Below, piece after piece: positions 25,605 through 34,380 of a DNA stretch of 64,000 nucleotides (its first letter is position 1; the number at the start of each line of letters is the position of its first letter). The notes under the pieces are model-generated. The model made no database searches. It was not told the origin of the DNA and saw nothing but the letters and a program-made list of their open reading frames with translations. This DNA comes from JACMNW01 sp031406155 (lineage in GTDB: Bacteria > Pseudomonadota > Alphaproteobacteria > Rhodobacterales > Rhodobacteraceae). The stretch is from contig JANOGW010000056.1 in the NCBI GenBank assembly GCA_031406155.1, forward strand, positions 62,001 through 126,000. The letters are read 5' to 3'. The translations under genes were made by a program, and so were the position numbers.

Positions 25605-26942
25605 ATGAAAGACTGGCTTAGAAAGCACCCCGAAGTGCGTACGATCCGCGTGGCAGCGGCGGACCTGAACGGCCAAGCGCGGGGCAAGCGGATACCGGCG
25701 CGATTTGCCGACAAGGTCGTCAAGGATGGAACGCGATTTCCGTTCTCGGTTCTGAACCTCGACATCTGGGGCGAAGACATTGATGACAGCCATCTGGTCT
25801 TTGAACAGGGCGATGCGGACGGGGTCCTGAAACCCACCGAACGCGGCTTCATGCCCATGCCATGGCTTGAGGCGCCAACCGCGCTGCTGCCGATCTGGAT
25901 GTTCCGCGAAAACGGTACGCCTTATGATGGCGATCCGCGCCATGCCCTGCGCGCGGTGGTGGACCGCTACAAGGCAAAAGGCCTGACGCCGGTTTGCGCG
26001 ATCGAGCTGGAGTTTTTCCTGATCGACGACAGCGGCAAGACGCTGCAAGTGCCCCCGTCGCCAAGGTCCGGCAAGCGCAGGAAAGCGGCGGAAACGCTGT
26101 CGATCCGGGCGCTGGATGCGTTCGATACTTTCTTCACCGATCTTTATGATGCCTGCGAAGCGATGGATATCCCGGCCGATACCTCGACCTCGGAAACCGG
26201 GCTTGGCCAGTTCGAAGTGAACCTGATGCACTGCGATGACGCCCTGCGCGCCGCCGACGATGCTTGGTTGTTCAAGATGCTGGTCAAGGGTCTGGCGCGC
26301 CGTCACGGCTTTGCCGCCAGTTTCATGGCGAAGCCCTACCCGGAATATTCAGGGTCTGGCCTGCACACGCATTTTTCGGTGCTGGATGAAAAAGGCGACA
26401 ACGTGTTCGACAGCGGCGGGCCAAAAGGCACGGCGTTGTTGCGCAACGCAGTGGCGGGTTGCCTGAACGCAATGCACGACAGCGCCTTGATCTTTGCGCC
26501 GCATGCCAACAGTTATGAACGGCTTGTGCCGGGCAAACACGCGCCAACCGCCATATCTTGGGGGTTTGAAAACCGCACGTCCGCCATCCGCATTCCGGCT
26601 GGCAATCCTGCGGCACGGCGTATCGAACATCGTGTAGCAGGGGGCGACGTGAACCCCTATCTTATGCTGGCGGCCATTCTTGGTGCCGCATTGGACGGGA
26701 TAGAAACAGGGGCCGAACCGCCTGCCCCGGTTACCGGCAATGCCTATGCGATGGAAGATCTGCCGCAGATCCCCGTTAGTTGGGAAGCCGCCATCGATGC
26801 GTTCGAAGGCAGTTCCATCGTGCCGCGCTTCTTGCACCCGGAACTGATCCGCAATCTGGTGCTGACCAAGCGGCAAGAGCTGCACTATATTGCAGAGTTA
26901 AGCCCCAGCGAGCAGGTCGAACTTTATCTCGATACGGTCTAA
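25605..26942 (+). CDS. Glutamine synthetase family protein, gamma-glutamylpolyamine synthetase-like (first copy)
   Basis: 445 aa. Glutamine synthetase active-site elements are visible: IELEFF (metal Glu), GLGQFEVNL (Glu), SGSGLHTHFSVLD (His), ENRTSAIRIPAG (Arg) and RRIEHRVAGGDVNPYL. The short length and MKDWLRKHPEV start fit the PuuA/GlnT group, which ligates glutamate to putrescine or other amines, not ammonia. It lacks the adenylylation-site region of GlnA. Its stop overlaps the convergent DUF3303 gene by 4 bp. Amine specificity is inferred. Confidence 0.85.
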   Translation: MKDWLRKHPEVRTIRVAAADLNGQARGKRIPARFADKVVKDGTRFPFSVLNLDIWGEDIDDSHLVFEQGDADGVLKPTERGFMPMPWLEAPTALLPIWMFRENGTPYDGDPRHALRAVVDRYKAKGLTPVCAIELEFFLIDDSGKTLQVPPSPRSGKRRKAAETLSIRALDAFDTFFTDLYDACEAMDIPADTSTSETGLGQFEVNLMHCDDALRAADDAWLFKMLVKGLARRHGFAASFMAKPYPEYSGSGLHTHFSVLDEKGDNVFDSGGPKGTALLRNAVAGCLNAMHDSALIFAPHANSYERLVPGKHAPTAISWGFENRTSAIRIPAGNPAARRIEHRVAGGDVNPYLMLAAILGAALDGIETGAEPPAPVTGNAYAMEDLPQIPVSWEAAIDAFEGSSIVPRFLHPELIRNLVLTKRQELHYIAELSPSEQVELYLDTV

Positions 26943-27226
26943 GGAGGCAAATCCAAGTAAGGTGCAACCACCGCCCGCGTTTCTGTGCTGGTCAGCACCG
27001 GAACTATTTCAAACGATGTGCCCGACCCGCGCCATTTCAGAACCCATTCCTGCAAAAGGCGCAGGTCGTCACACCGCATAAGCTGGAAACATCTGGTAAA
27101 GCCCGGTTCGACCCAGCTGTCAACGTACTCTAGCCCTTCGGGGAACAGCCTGCCTTCGTCGCGCACGCGGCGGTAAATCGGGACCATATCATCATCGCGG
27201 AAACGTTCTATCACCATGAAAAGCAT
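26939..27226 (-). CDS. DUF3303-like small protein
   Basis: 95 aa from ATG 27226, with AAGGGGCG about eight bases upstream; the frame is open further upstream without a ribosome site. MLFMVIERFRDDDMVPIYRRV, GLEYVDSWVEPGFTRCFQLM (in parts) and LQEWVLKWRGSGTSFEIVPV follow the DUF3303/DUF1330-like ferredoxin fold. It is inserted on the opposite strand inside the polyamine cluster, with a 4-bp convergent overlap. Function unknown. Confidence 0.72.
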   Translation of the reverse strand: MLFMVIERFRDDDMVPIYRRVRDEGRLFPEGLEYVDSWVEPGFTRCFQLMRCDDLRLLQEWVLKWRGSGTSFEIVPVLTSTETRAVVAPYLDLPP

Positions 27227-27346
27227 AGCGTCGCCCCTTAAAGATAACTGTCTGTCCAAGTATAAGATTTTGCTTCTTGGTGTCACCCCTCTTGCCCGGC
27301 GGGGTGGAGCAGAGCTAGGCTTCAACGGTTAAACACTGGAAACTTC

Positions 27347-28048
27347 ATGCGCATCGGTATTTTACAAACTGGTATAGCCCCAGACGCACTTTCGGCGGAT
27401 ATGGGCGATTATCCTGATATGTTTGCCCGGTTGCTGGCAGGCCAAGGGTTCACCTTTCAGGCCTACCGGGTCGTCGAAATGCAGTTCCCCGACGACGTGC
27501 ACGACGCCGACGGCTGGCTGCTGACCGGATCCCGGCATGGCGCCTACGAGGATCATCCCTTCATTCCGCCGCTGGAACAGTTCATCCGCGATGCCTATGC
27601 TGCCGCCATACCGATGGTCGGTGTCTGCTTTGGTCATCAGATCATCGCGCAGGCTCTGGGCGGCCGTGTGGAACGGTTCAAGGGCGGTTGGGCCGTGGGC
27701 GCCACCGACTATGATTTCGGCGGCGAAAAGCTGACACTGAACTCCTGGCACCGCGATCAGGTGACGCAACTGCCGCCCGATGCCGAAGTGGTGGCCAGCA
27801 ATGACTTTTGCGCCAATGCCGCGCTTGTTTACAACGACCGCGCCTTTACCGTGCAGGCCCACCCGGAATTTCGGCCAGAATTCTTGGATGGCCTGATGCA
27901 GACCCGCGGCAAGGGGTTGGTGCCCGACGATCTGATGGCGAAAGCCACGACCCGTCTGGCGGTGCCACTGGACGACGGCAAGATCGCCAGCCGCATCGCC
28001 GGATTTTTCAAGCAGCCCCGGGGTAAAGCCCCGCAACCCAGAGTGTGA
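27347..28048 (+). CDS. Type 1 glutamine amidotransferase
   Basis: 233 aa. The class I GATase triad is clear: nucleophile Cys in GVCFGHQIIAQALGG, His in VQAHPEFRPEF with the Glu two residues later, and the oxyanion LLTGSRHGAYED loop. The G-V-C-F-G-H-Q form matches GuaA-like stand-alone amidotransferases rather than the PuuD/C26 hydrolase pattern. Sited 3 bp before the second glutamine-synthetase-like gene, it may release or recycle gamma-glutamyl groups. Role inferred from position. Confidence 0.82.
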   Translation: MRIGILQTGIAPDALSADMGDYPDMFARLLAGQGFTFQAYRVVEMQFPDDVHDADGWLLTGSRHGAYEDHPFIPPLEQFIRDAYAAAIPMVGVCFGHQIIAQALGGRVERFKGGWAVGATDYDFGGEKLTLNSWHRDQVTQLPPDAEVVASNDFCANAALVYNDRAFTVQAHPEFRPEFLDGLMQTRGKGLVPDDLMAKATTRLAVPLDDGKIASRIAGFFKQPRGKAPQPRV

Positions 28049-28051
28049 CCC

Positions 28052-29407
28052 ATGGCCGACTGGATCAGCAAATTGCCGGAAGCCGCCCGCGACTATATCG
28101 CCGGACGCCGCATAGACGAGGTTGAATGCGTCACCGGCGATATTGCCGGGGTGGCGCGCGGCAAGGCGATGCCGGCGGCCAAGTTTGCGCATCAGACGAA
28201 TTACTACCTGCCGAACTCGATCTTCCTGCAGACCATCACCGGAGAATGGGCCGACAATCCGTTTGATGCCTTCACCGAACCCGACATGATCATGGTGCCC
28301 GATTTCACCACTGCCACCGCTGCCCCCTGGACGGCCGATGTGACCTTACAAGTGATCCACGACGCGATGAACCAGGACGGTACCCCGGTGGCCTATTCGC
28401 CGCGCAACGTGCTGCGCCGCGTCGTGCAGTTGTATAACGAACAAGGCTGGACCCCGGTGGTGGCCCCGGAGATGGAATTTTTCCTGACCGCCCGCAATAT
28501 CGACCCCAACATGCCGGTGATCCCGCCGATGGGCCGGTCAGGTCGCAGGGCGGCCGGAAAGCAGGCCTATTCGCTGTCAGCAATCGATGAATACGGCAAA
28601 GTGATCGACGATATCTACGACTTTGCCGAAGCACAGGGGCTAGAGATTGACGGCATCTTGCAAGAAGGCGGTGCCGGCCAAATCGAGTTGAACCTGGCGC
28701 ATGGCGATCCGGTGCGGCTGGCAGACGAGGTGTTCTTTTTCAAACGTCTGATCCGAGAAGCCGCGCTGCGCCACGATTGTTTCGCCACCTTCATGGCAAA
28801 ACCCATCGGCGGCGAGCCGGGATCGGCCATGCACATCCACACTTCGGTGGTGGACAGCAAAACCGGTAAAAACATCTTTTCCGACAAGAAAGGCGGCGAG
28901 ACGGACGCTTTCTTGCATTTCATCGCAGGCATGCAGAACCATCTGACCGGTGCCGTTGCGGTGCTGGCGCCTTACGTGAATTCCTATCGCCGTTACGTGC
29001 CCGATTTTGCGGCGCCGATCAATCTGGAATGGGGCCGCGACAACCGCACCACGGGATTGCGCATTCCGATCTCCAGCCCCGCCGGGCGTCGGGTGGAAAA
29101 CCGGTTGCCGGGGATGGATTGCAACCCCTATCTCGGTATCGCCGCGACACTGGCCTGCGGCTATCTTGGTCTGATGGAAAAGAAGAACCCGCGCCCCGAA
29201 TTCACCGCGTCTGCCTATATCGACAGCGACGACATCCCCACCACGATGGGCGACGGGCTTGACTGTCTGGAAGAGGACAAGGCCTTGTGGGATGTGCTGG
29301 GGGATGATTTCTGCAAGGTTTACGATTCCGTAAAACGCAACGAATACAAAGAGTTCTTGCAGGTCATCAGCCCGTGGGAACGCGAACATCTTTTGCTTAA
29401 CGTCTGA
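28052..29407 (+). CDS. Glutamine synthetase family protein, gamma-glutamylpolyamine synthetase-like (second copy)
   Basis: 451 aa. Active-site elements: APEMEFFL, EGGAGQIELNLAHGD, GSAMHIHTSVVD, DNRTTGLRIPISSP and RRVENRLPGMDCNPYL. It differs clearly from the first copy (different N-terminus and central loop), so they are old paralogues, not a recent duplication. It probably makes a gamma-glutamylamine that the downstream FAD oxidase then oxidises. It is in one transcription unit with the amidotransferase (3 bp gap) and the oxidase (7 bp gap). Confidence 0.85.
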   Translation: MADWISKLPEAARDYIAGRRIDEVECVTGDIAGVARGKAMPAAKFAHQTNYYLPNSIFLQTITGEWADNPFDAFTEPDMIMVPDFTTATAAPWTADVTLQVIHDAMNQDGTPVAYSPRNVLRRVVQLYNEQGWTPVVAPEMEFFLTARNIDPNMPVIPPMGRSGRRAAGKQAYSLSAIDEYGKVIDDIYDFAEAQGLEIDGILQEGGAGQIELNLAHGDPVRLADEVFFFKRLIREAALRHDCFATFMAKPIGGEPGSAMHIHTSVVDSKTGKNIFSDKKGGETDAFLHFIAGMQNHLTGAVAVLAPYVNSYRRYVPDFAAPINLEWGRDNRTTGLRIPISSPAGRRVENRLPGMDCNPYLGIAATLACGYLGLMEKKNPRPEFTASAYIDSDDIPTTMGDGLDCLEEDKALWDVLGDDFCKVYDSVKRNEYKEFLQVISPWEREHLLLNV

Positions 29408-29414
29408 ATTGGCG

Positions 29415-30716
29415 ATGAACCTTCTGCATGTGAACGACAGGGCGGGGGAATACCCTGCCTCGTATTATGCCGCCACCGCCACGCCCTTGGCCCCGTTCGA
29501 GACCCTGCGCGGCGAGGTGACGGCGGATGTCTGCATTGTCGGTGGCGGCTACACGGGCCTGTCGGCGGCGCTGCATCTGGCCAAGCGTGGCTACGGTGTT
29601 GTTTTGCTGGAAGCGCACCGTGTGGGCTTTGGTGCTTCGGGGCGCAATGGCGGACAGCTTGGGTCCGGGCAGCGGCTGGATCAGGACGATCTGGAAAAGC
29701 TGGCCGGGCGCGACGCGGCACAGCAATTTTGGCAGATGGCCGAAGACGCCAAAGCGCTGGTCCACGACCTGATCGCCGAACATGCAATGCCGGTCACCGT
29801 TTACCCTGGCGTCGCCCACGCCTGCCGATCCGCGGCCGAGGTTCGCGCAGCGCACCTTTACGCCGAGAAATTGCGCCGCGACTACGGCTATGACAAAGTA
29901 GAGCCGCTGACCCCTGCTGGCATGCGCGCGCTGGTCGGATCTGATGCCTATCACGGCGGCGGCATTGATTGGGGGGCGGGGCATCTGCATCCGCTGAACT
30001 ATGCCATCGGTCTAGCAGTGGCATCGGCGCGGGCAGGCGTGCGCATCATGGAACGATCCGAGGTGGTGGGCATCGATCATGGCGCAAAGCCGGTGGTGCG
30101 AACCGCTGCAGGACGTGTCGTTGCATCGCAGGTGATTTTGGCCGGCAACGGATATCTTGGCAATCTTGACGCTCAGGTTGCCGCACGCGTTATGCCGATC
30201 AACAATTTCATCGTGGCGACTGAACCCCTTGGCGCGCGGGCAGCCAGCATCCTGTCGAGGCCCGTCGCGGTGGCGGATACCCGGTTCGTGGTGAATTACT
30301 GGCGGCTGTCGGAAGACAACCGCCTGCTGTTTGGTGGCGGCGAATCCTATGGCTACGGCTTTGGCGATATTCTGAAAACCGTCTCGAAGCCGATGTTGCA
30401 AGTCTATCCGCAACTCAAGGGCGTCAAGATCGACTATGCTTGGGGCGGGACGCTGGCCATCACCATGAACCGGATGCCCTGCTTTGTCCGAACCGCACCC
30501 AATGTTCTGTCGGCGTCAGGCTATTCCGGGCATGGCGTGGCAATGGCAACCGTGGCCGGCAAGGTTCTGGCCGAGGCGGCGGCCGGGCAGTCGGAGCGTT
30601 TTGATCTGATGGCCAACCTGCCGCAGCCCCGGTTTCCCGGCGGCGTTGCGATGCGCTGGCCGCTTCTGGCGCTGGCGATGACCTGGTATTCGTTGCGCGA
30701 CCGGCTTGGCGTCTGA
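29415..30716 (+). CDS. puuB: FAD-dependent oxidoreductase, gamma-glutamylputrescine oxidase-like
   Basis: 433 aa from ATG 29415 (a TTG at 29409 is also in frame). The FAD dinucleotide motif VCIVGGGYTGLSAALHLAKRG (in part) with the acidic residue in LLEA, the GASGRNGGQLG loop and the C-terminal SGYSGHGVAMATVAGK block match the DAO-fold PuuB/OrdL family. PuuB oxidises gamma-glutamylputrescine to gamma-glutamyl-gamma-aminobutyraldehyde with H2O2 production. Its place right after a PuuA-like gene supports this. The aldehyde dehydrogenase PuuC is not in the window. Confidence 0.82.
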   Translation: MNLLHVNDRAGEYPASYYAATATPLAPFETLRGEVTADVCIVGGGYTGLSAALHLAKRGYGVVLLEAHRVGFGASGRNGGQLGSGQRLDQDDLEKLAGRDAAQQFWQMAEDAKALVHDLIAEHAMPVTVYPGVAHACRSAAEVRAAHLYAEKLRRDYGYDKVEPLTPAGMRALVGSDAYHGGGIDWGAGHLHPLNYAIGLAVASARAGVRIMERSEVVGIDHGAKPVVRTAAGRVVASQVILAGNGYLGNLDAQVAARVMPINNFIVATEPLGARAASILSRPVAVADTRFVVNYWRLSEDNRLLFGGGESYGYGFGDILKTVSKPMLQVYPQLKGVKIDYAWGGTLAITMNRMPCFVRTAPNVLSASGYSGHGVAMATVAGKVLAEAAAGQSERFDLMANLPQPRFPGGVAMRWPLLALAMTWYSLRDRLGV

Positions 30717-30883
30717 CCAAGCCAACATCATTCTGGCTATAATATTGTCATGCACGGTGCGTCCCGTACCGACCGGATGCGCAGAAACCGGCCGGTTTTG
30801 CCGCTGTCATGATCTTGTCACTGGCCAAGCACCACGCTGACAGATACACATTTCCCGAAGATCAGTTTCAGGAAAGCCGCGAT

Positions 30884-32116
30884 ATGTCACTTGATGAAGC
30901 TTCTGCAAAACCGCAACCCGCCCCGAATGTTTATGACGCCGAACCCATTCCCGATGCCGCTCGTGCCGCGATTGACGCGATGCTGACCTCGGGCGATCTG
31001 TTTCGCTACACGGCGGCAGAAGGTGCGCCAGTGGCGTTGCTGGAGGCGGAGTTTGCGACCCTGATGGGCAGCCGGTACGCGCTGGCAGTGGCATCGTGTT
31101 CGGCGGCACTGTTCTTGTCACTGAAGGCGCTTGATCTGCCACGCGGGGCGCGTGTGCTGATCCCGGCATTCACCTTCGCCGCCGTGCCATCCGCCGTCGT
31201 GCATGCCGATTGCGAGCCAGTGCTGGTCGAGGTCGGGCCGAACTACCGCGTCGATATGGCGGACTTCGCCTTGAAACTTGACGACAGCATCGCGTCGGTG
31301 CTGATCAGCCATATGCGTGGCCACACCTCCGACATGGATGCGATCATGGCTTTGTGCGACGCGCGCGGCGTGCCGGTGATCGAGGATGCGGCCCATTCGC
31401 TGGGCACTACCTGGGCCGGGCGCAACATCGGCACCATCGGCAAGATCGGCTGTTTCAGCTTTCAGTCCTACAAACTGGTGAATGCCGGCGAAGGTGGCAT
31501 CCTGATAACCGATGACCCGGACCTTGCCGCGCGATGCATAATCATGTCGGGCGCTTATGAACAGAACTGGAAAAAGCATCCCGGCTTGCAGAGCAATTTT
31601 GGGCACTGGCAAAACCGGCTGCCGCTTTACAACATGCGCATGCAGAACCTGTCTGCCGCGGTGATCCGCCCGCAATTGCCGGAAATTGCTCGCCGCGTGG
31701 CGCAGGGGCGTGCAAACCATGATCATGTTGCCGACCTGCTGAATAACAGTCCCTGGCTGGACGTGCCGCCGCCGCTTGGCCCCGAAAACCGCGCGCCGGA
31801 TTCGATCCAGTTCAACCTCGCCGGTGACTGGTCCGATGATGACGCGCTTGCCTTTCAGGCGCGGGCGAAAATGCTTGGCGTGTCGGTGCAGGTGTTCGGC
31901 CTTAGCGAAGGCAATGCACGGGCGTTCTGGAACTGGCAATTTCTCGGGCCGCAACCGGACCAGCCGCAAACCCGCGCCATGCTGATGCGGGCCTGCGATG
32001 TGCGTCTGCCGACCCGGCTTGCGCGCGCAGATCTGGATTTCATCGCCGCAGCACTGGTTGCTGCCGCGGATCATGTGATGGGCGCCGCGTCACAGCACGC
32101 GGAACACGCCGCCTAG
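30884..32116 (+). CDS. DegT/DnrJ/EryC1 family PLP-dependent aminotransferase
   Basis: 410 aa from ATG 30884, with AGGAAAG nine bases upstream; the open frame begins at 30809. The family pattern is complete: SRYALAVASCSAALFLSLKAL, LIPAFTFAAVPSAV, the cofactor Asp in VIEDAAHSLGTTW and the Schiff-base lysine in FSFQSYKLVNAGEGG. Members transaminate sugars or cyclitols, with glutamate or glutamine as donor. No sugar-nucleotide genes are near, so its role here is open. Its last 27 bp overlap the convergent LysR gene. A TATAAT hexamer lies at 30738-30743. Confidence 0.85.
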   Translation: MSLDEASAKPQPAPNVYDAEPIPDAARAAIDAMLTSGDLFRYTAAEGAPVALLEAEFATLMGSRYALAVASCSAALFLSLKALDLPRGARVLIPAFTFAAVPSAVVHADCEPVLVEVGPNYRVDMADFALKLDDSIASVLISHMRGHTSDMDAIMALCDARGVPVIEDAAHSLGTTWAGRNIGTIGKIGCFSFQSYKLVNAGEGGILITDDPDLAARCIIMSGAYEQNWKKHPGLQSNFGHWQNRLPLYNMRMQNLSAAVIRPQLPEIARRVAQGRANHDHVADLLNNSPWLDVPPPLGPENRAPDSIQFNLAGDWSDDDALAFQARAKMLGVSVQVFGLSEGNARAFWNWQFLGPQPDQPQTRAMLMRACDVRLPTRLARADLDFIAAALVAAADHVMGAASQHAEHAA

Positions 32117-33067
32117 CCAAGGCATCGCGGCGACCGACGGGCCCACCACGCGCGCCTGCAACAGGGCGCGCAGGTTTTCGGCAACTTTTTGTGGCATGTC
32201 GCGCAGAACGCCGGCACGTGCTGACAGCGATATCCGCCGTTCCAACGGCGCAAAGGGCATCGGCATAACTTCGATTGCAGGGTGCAGGGGCTGGGCCGCC
32301 TGCACGCCAAGCGGGGTCAGGATGGTCCAGCCGGTGCCTGCCGCAACCATGGCAAGGATCGCGGAATAACTGTCCAGTTCAAAGCGGTGTGCAAGCCGCA
32401 GGTTCTGACGCGCCAGATGCGCCCCGATCAGCCGCCCCATGTGATGGCGGGCGGAATATTGTATCAGCGGCAGGGCCTGCAATTGTGCTGCCACGTCCGC
32501 CTCCCGGCAGATCGCGCCCAGAGGTGCCACCACCACGAATGGCTCTACCAGCAATGGGTGCACTTCGATCCAGTCGGCATCGGCGCTCAGTTCGCTGCCG
32601 GTATCCGCCGCAACCACGATGTCCAACGCGCGCGCCTCCAGCTGATCCAAAAGCCGGTGACTGGCCCCGGTTTCCAGCAAGAACCGGCAGCCGCGCAGAT
32701 CGGTTGACAGCGCGGTCAGCAGGCATGGGGTCACCTCGGCATCGAAATCCTCGATCATGCCGATGCGCAGGGTGGTCAGGGCCGACATGTCGGCAAGGGC
32801 CAGTTCGGCGCGCGCCTCGGCCGCCGAATTCACGATGGCCTGCGCGTGCCTGCGAAACATTGCCCCCGCCGGGGTGATGCGCATCGGGCGGGCGGACCGG
32901 TCCAACAGCACCGCGTTCAACGCAGCCTCTAGGCCCGATAATTGCTGGCTGACGGCAGACGGGCTTGCGCCCAACCGGCGTGCTGCCGCCGAAATTGCCC
33001 CCTCTTCCGCCGTGGCCAGAAACACTTCGATCCCCCAAAGAGTTATGCGGCCGTCCTGATCCGCCAT
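32090..33067 (-). CDS. LysR-family transcriptional regulator
   Basis: 325 aa. The N-terminal winged helix AEEGAISAAARRLGASPSAVSQQLSGLEAALN (in parts) is classic LysR, followed by a two-lobed effector domain (about 95-305). It overlaps the 3' end of the aminotransferase gene by 27 bp, and its start is 26 bp away from the phaR stop, so it is transcribed in the same direction as phaR. Targets unknown; the DegT-type gene or the polyamine genes are candidates. Confidence 0.88.
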   Translation of the reverse strand: MADQDGRITLWGIEVFLATAEEGAISAAARRLGASPSAVSQQLSGLEAALNAVLLDRSARPMRITPAGAMFRRHAQAIVNSAAEARAELALADMSALTTLRIGMIEDFDAEVTPCLLTALSTDLRGCRFLLETGASHRLLDQLEARALDIVVAADTGSELSADADWIEVHPLLVEPFVVVAPLGAICREADVAAQLQALPLIQYSARHHMGRLIGAHLARQNLRLAHRFELDSYSAILAMVAAGTGWTILTPLGVQAAQPLHPAIEVMPMPFAPLERRISLSARAGVLRDMPQKVAENLRALLQARVVGPSVAAMPWLGGVFRVL

Positions 33068-33093
33068 GCACTGCCTCCCAAGGGATTATCAGA

Positions 33094-33648
33094 TCAAAGC
33101 TTGGACAGCTTGCGTTGCAGCTCTTCCAGTTGCTTCTTGATCGCGGCGATTTCATCCGCCGATGTCGGCGCATCATCGCCTTTGGCAGGGCCACTTGACG
33201 CCCAGCCGGGCATGCCGCCAAGCATGGACTTCATGAAGGCCTCTTGCTGCTTGCGCATGGCATCGAAGCCCGGCATCGCGGCCAGCGGGTTCGGAATGCC
33301 GCCGATGTTTTCAAGGATCTTCGACTGGCCTTCGCGCAGCATGTCGAACGAAGCTGCCAGAAACTGCGGAACCACGGATTGCACGTTTGTGGTGTAACTG
33401 CGCACCAGATCTGTCAGCACATTGATCGGCAGGACATTCTCGCCCTTGCTTTCATGTTCGGCAACGATCTGCAGCAGATATTGCCGGGTCAGATCATCGC
33501 CGGATTTCAGATCGATGATCTGCACCTCACGGCCCGACCGGATGAAGCCCGCAATGTCTTCGAGCGTCACGTAATCCGAGGTTTCGGTGTTATAGAGCCT
33601 GCGGCTTGCATAGCGCTTGATCAACAGCGGCTTGTCTGTCTCGGCCAT
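33094..33648 (-). CDS. phaR: Polyhydroxyalkanoate synthesis repressor PhaR
   Basis: 184 aa. The N-terminal DNA-binding domain (LLIKRYASRRLYNTETSDYVTLEDIAGFI, in parts) and the PHB-accumulation domain (about 70-110, LPINVLTDLVRSYTTNVQSVVPQFL, in parts) are diagnostic. The tail ends in a coiled coil (IAAIKKQLEELQRKLSKL). PhaR represses phasin and its own gene and is released from DNA when it binds PHA granules. It lies next to phaP and phaC as in Paracoccus and Rhodobacter. A one-mismatch PhaR site lies 21-31 bp before its own ATG. Confidence 0.95.
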   Translation of the reverse strand: MAETDKPLLIKRYASRRLYNTETSDYVTLEDIAGFIRSGREVQIIDLKSGDDLTRQYLLQIVAEHESKGENVLPINVLTDLVRSYTTNVQSVVPQFLAASFDMLREGQSKILENIGGIPNPLAAMPGFDAMRKQQEAFMKSMLGGMPGWASSGPAKGDDAPTSADEIAAIKKQLEELQRKLSKL

Positions 33649-33668
33649 TGGTCACGCTCCCCGGAATG

Positions 33669-33679
33669 TTGCAGTGCAG
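33669..33679 (-). promoter_or_regulatory. Putative PhaR autoregulatory operator upstream of phaR
   Basis: On the minus strand the sequence reads CTGCACTGCAA, one mismatch from CTGC-N3-GCAG. It lies 21-31 bp upstream of the phaR ATG, where a bound repressor could block transcription or early elongation. PhaR autoregulation is known in Paracoccus. Confidence 0.55.
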
Positions 33680-33701
33680 AATAAGTCTAGGGCAGGCCTG
33701 C

Positions 33702-33733
33702 ACAAAAAGAAAGGGCGGGCACAAGGCCCGCCC
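33702..33733 (-). terminator. Rho-independent terminator of phaP
   Basis: 8-bp stem GGGCGGGC (33713-33720) / GCCCGCCC (33726-33733) with a 5-nt loop. On the minus strand it is followed by a U-rich tail (complement of 33702-33712). It ends phasin transcription 51 bp after the phaP stop and lies within the phaR leader region. Confidence 0.8.
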
Positions 33734-33783
33734 AACGCATTCCACCTGTCCGGGGGGAAAAGGTGGTCTGCGATGTCGCTCGA

Positions 33784-34236
33784 TCAGTTCGCTGCGGTTG
33801 CAGCCGCTTTCTTGGCAACGGTCGTTACGTCTGCAGTTGCTTTCTTCACAGCGGCAGTTGCGTCTTCCGAGATGTCCTTGCCAGCAGCAAGCATCAGCTC
33901 GACAGTTTCCATCTGCACTTTTTTCGCGATTTCTGCGAAAGCAGCCAGATGTTCAGCCGCCATTTCCGACGCTGCCGATGCAAAATCGGTCGCGGATTTG
34001 GTGTAATCGGTCGGCTCGGACTTGGCCTTGGCCACATCACCGAGCTTGGCAATGGTGTCTTTTGCCCATTTGGAAGTGATCTCGGTGGACTTTTCAGCCG
34101 CTTCAAGCGCCACTTTCGACATTTTCTCAGCCATTGCAGCCTGAGTTTTGAATGCGTTCTGGAACGCAGATGTATCGACTGGGAAAGAAGCCATCATGTC
34201 TTGCATGACTTTGCCGAAATCTTGGGTCTTGTTCAT
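33784..34236 (-). CDS. phaP: Phasin (PHA granule-associated protein)
   Basis: 150 aa from ATG 34236, with AGGAG about nine bases upstream; the open frame extends to 34308 but across the promoter. The protein is almost entirely amphipathic alpha-helix with heptad-like repeats and an Ala/Lys-rich tail (VKKATADVTTVAKKAAATAAN, in parts), as in phasin-2 family proteins. It coats PHA granules and controls their size and number. It sits between phaR and phaC, with its own PhaR-operated promoter. Confidence 0.9.
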   Translation of the reverse strand: MNKTQDFGKVMQDMMASFPVDTSAFQNAFKTQAAMAEKMSKVALEAAEKSTEITSKWAKDTIAKLGDVAKAKSEPTDYTKSATDFASAASEMAAEHLAAFAEIAKKVQMETVELMLAAGKDISEDATAAVKKATADVTTVAKKAAATAAN

Positions 34237-34284
34237 AATGTGTCGCTCCTGCTGCCGGGCGGATACCCGATTTGTGATGAGACT

Positions 34285-34333
34285 AATATAGATGCTGCAC
34301 TGCAGCATTACAAGTGAATATTCTGCGACGCAG
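34285..34333 (-). promoter_or_regulatory. phaP promoter with two PhaR operators
   Basis: On the minus strand: -35 TTGTAA (34308-34313), a 17-bp spacer and -10 TATATT (34285-34290). The spacer is almost exactly filled by the 17-bp palindrome ATGCTGCACTGCAGCAT (34292-34308), whose core CTGCACTGCAG (34295-34305) is CTGC-N3-GCAG. A second exact site, CTGCGACGCAG (34323-34333), lies just upstream of the -35 box, centre to centre 28 bp. This is the site type described for PhaR of Paracoccus denitrificans. Confidence 0.8.
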
Positions 34334-34380
34334 CGTAATTCTGCACGTCTGACGCGAGCCAGAAAAATCCTCGCACCAAA

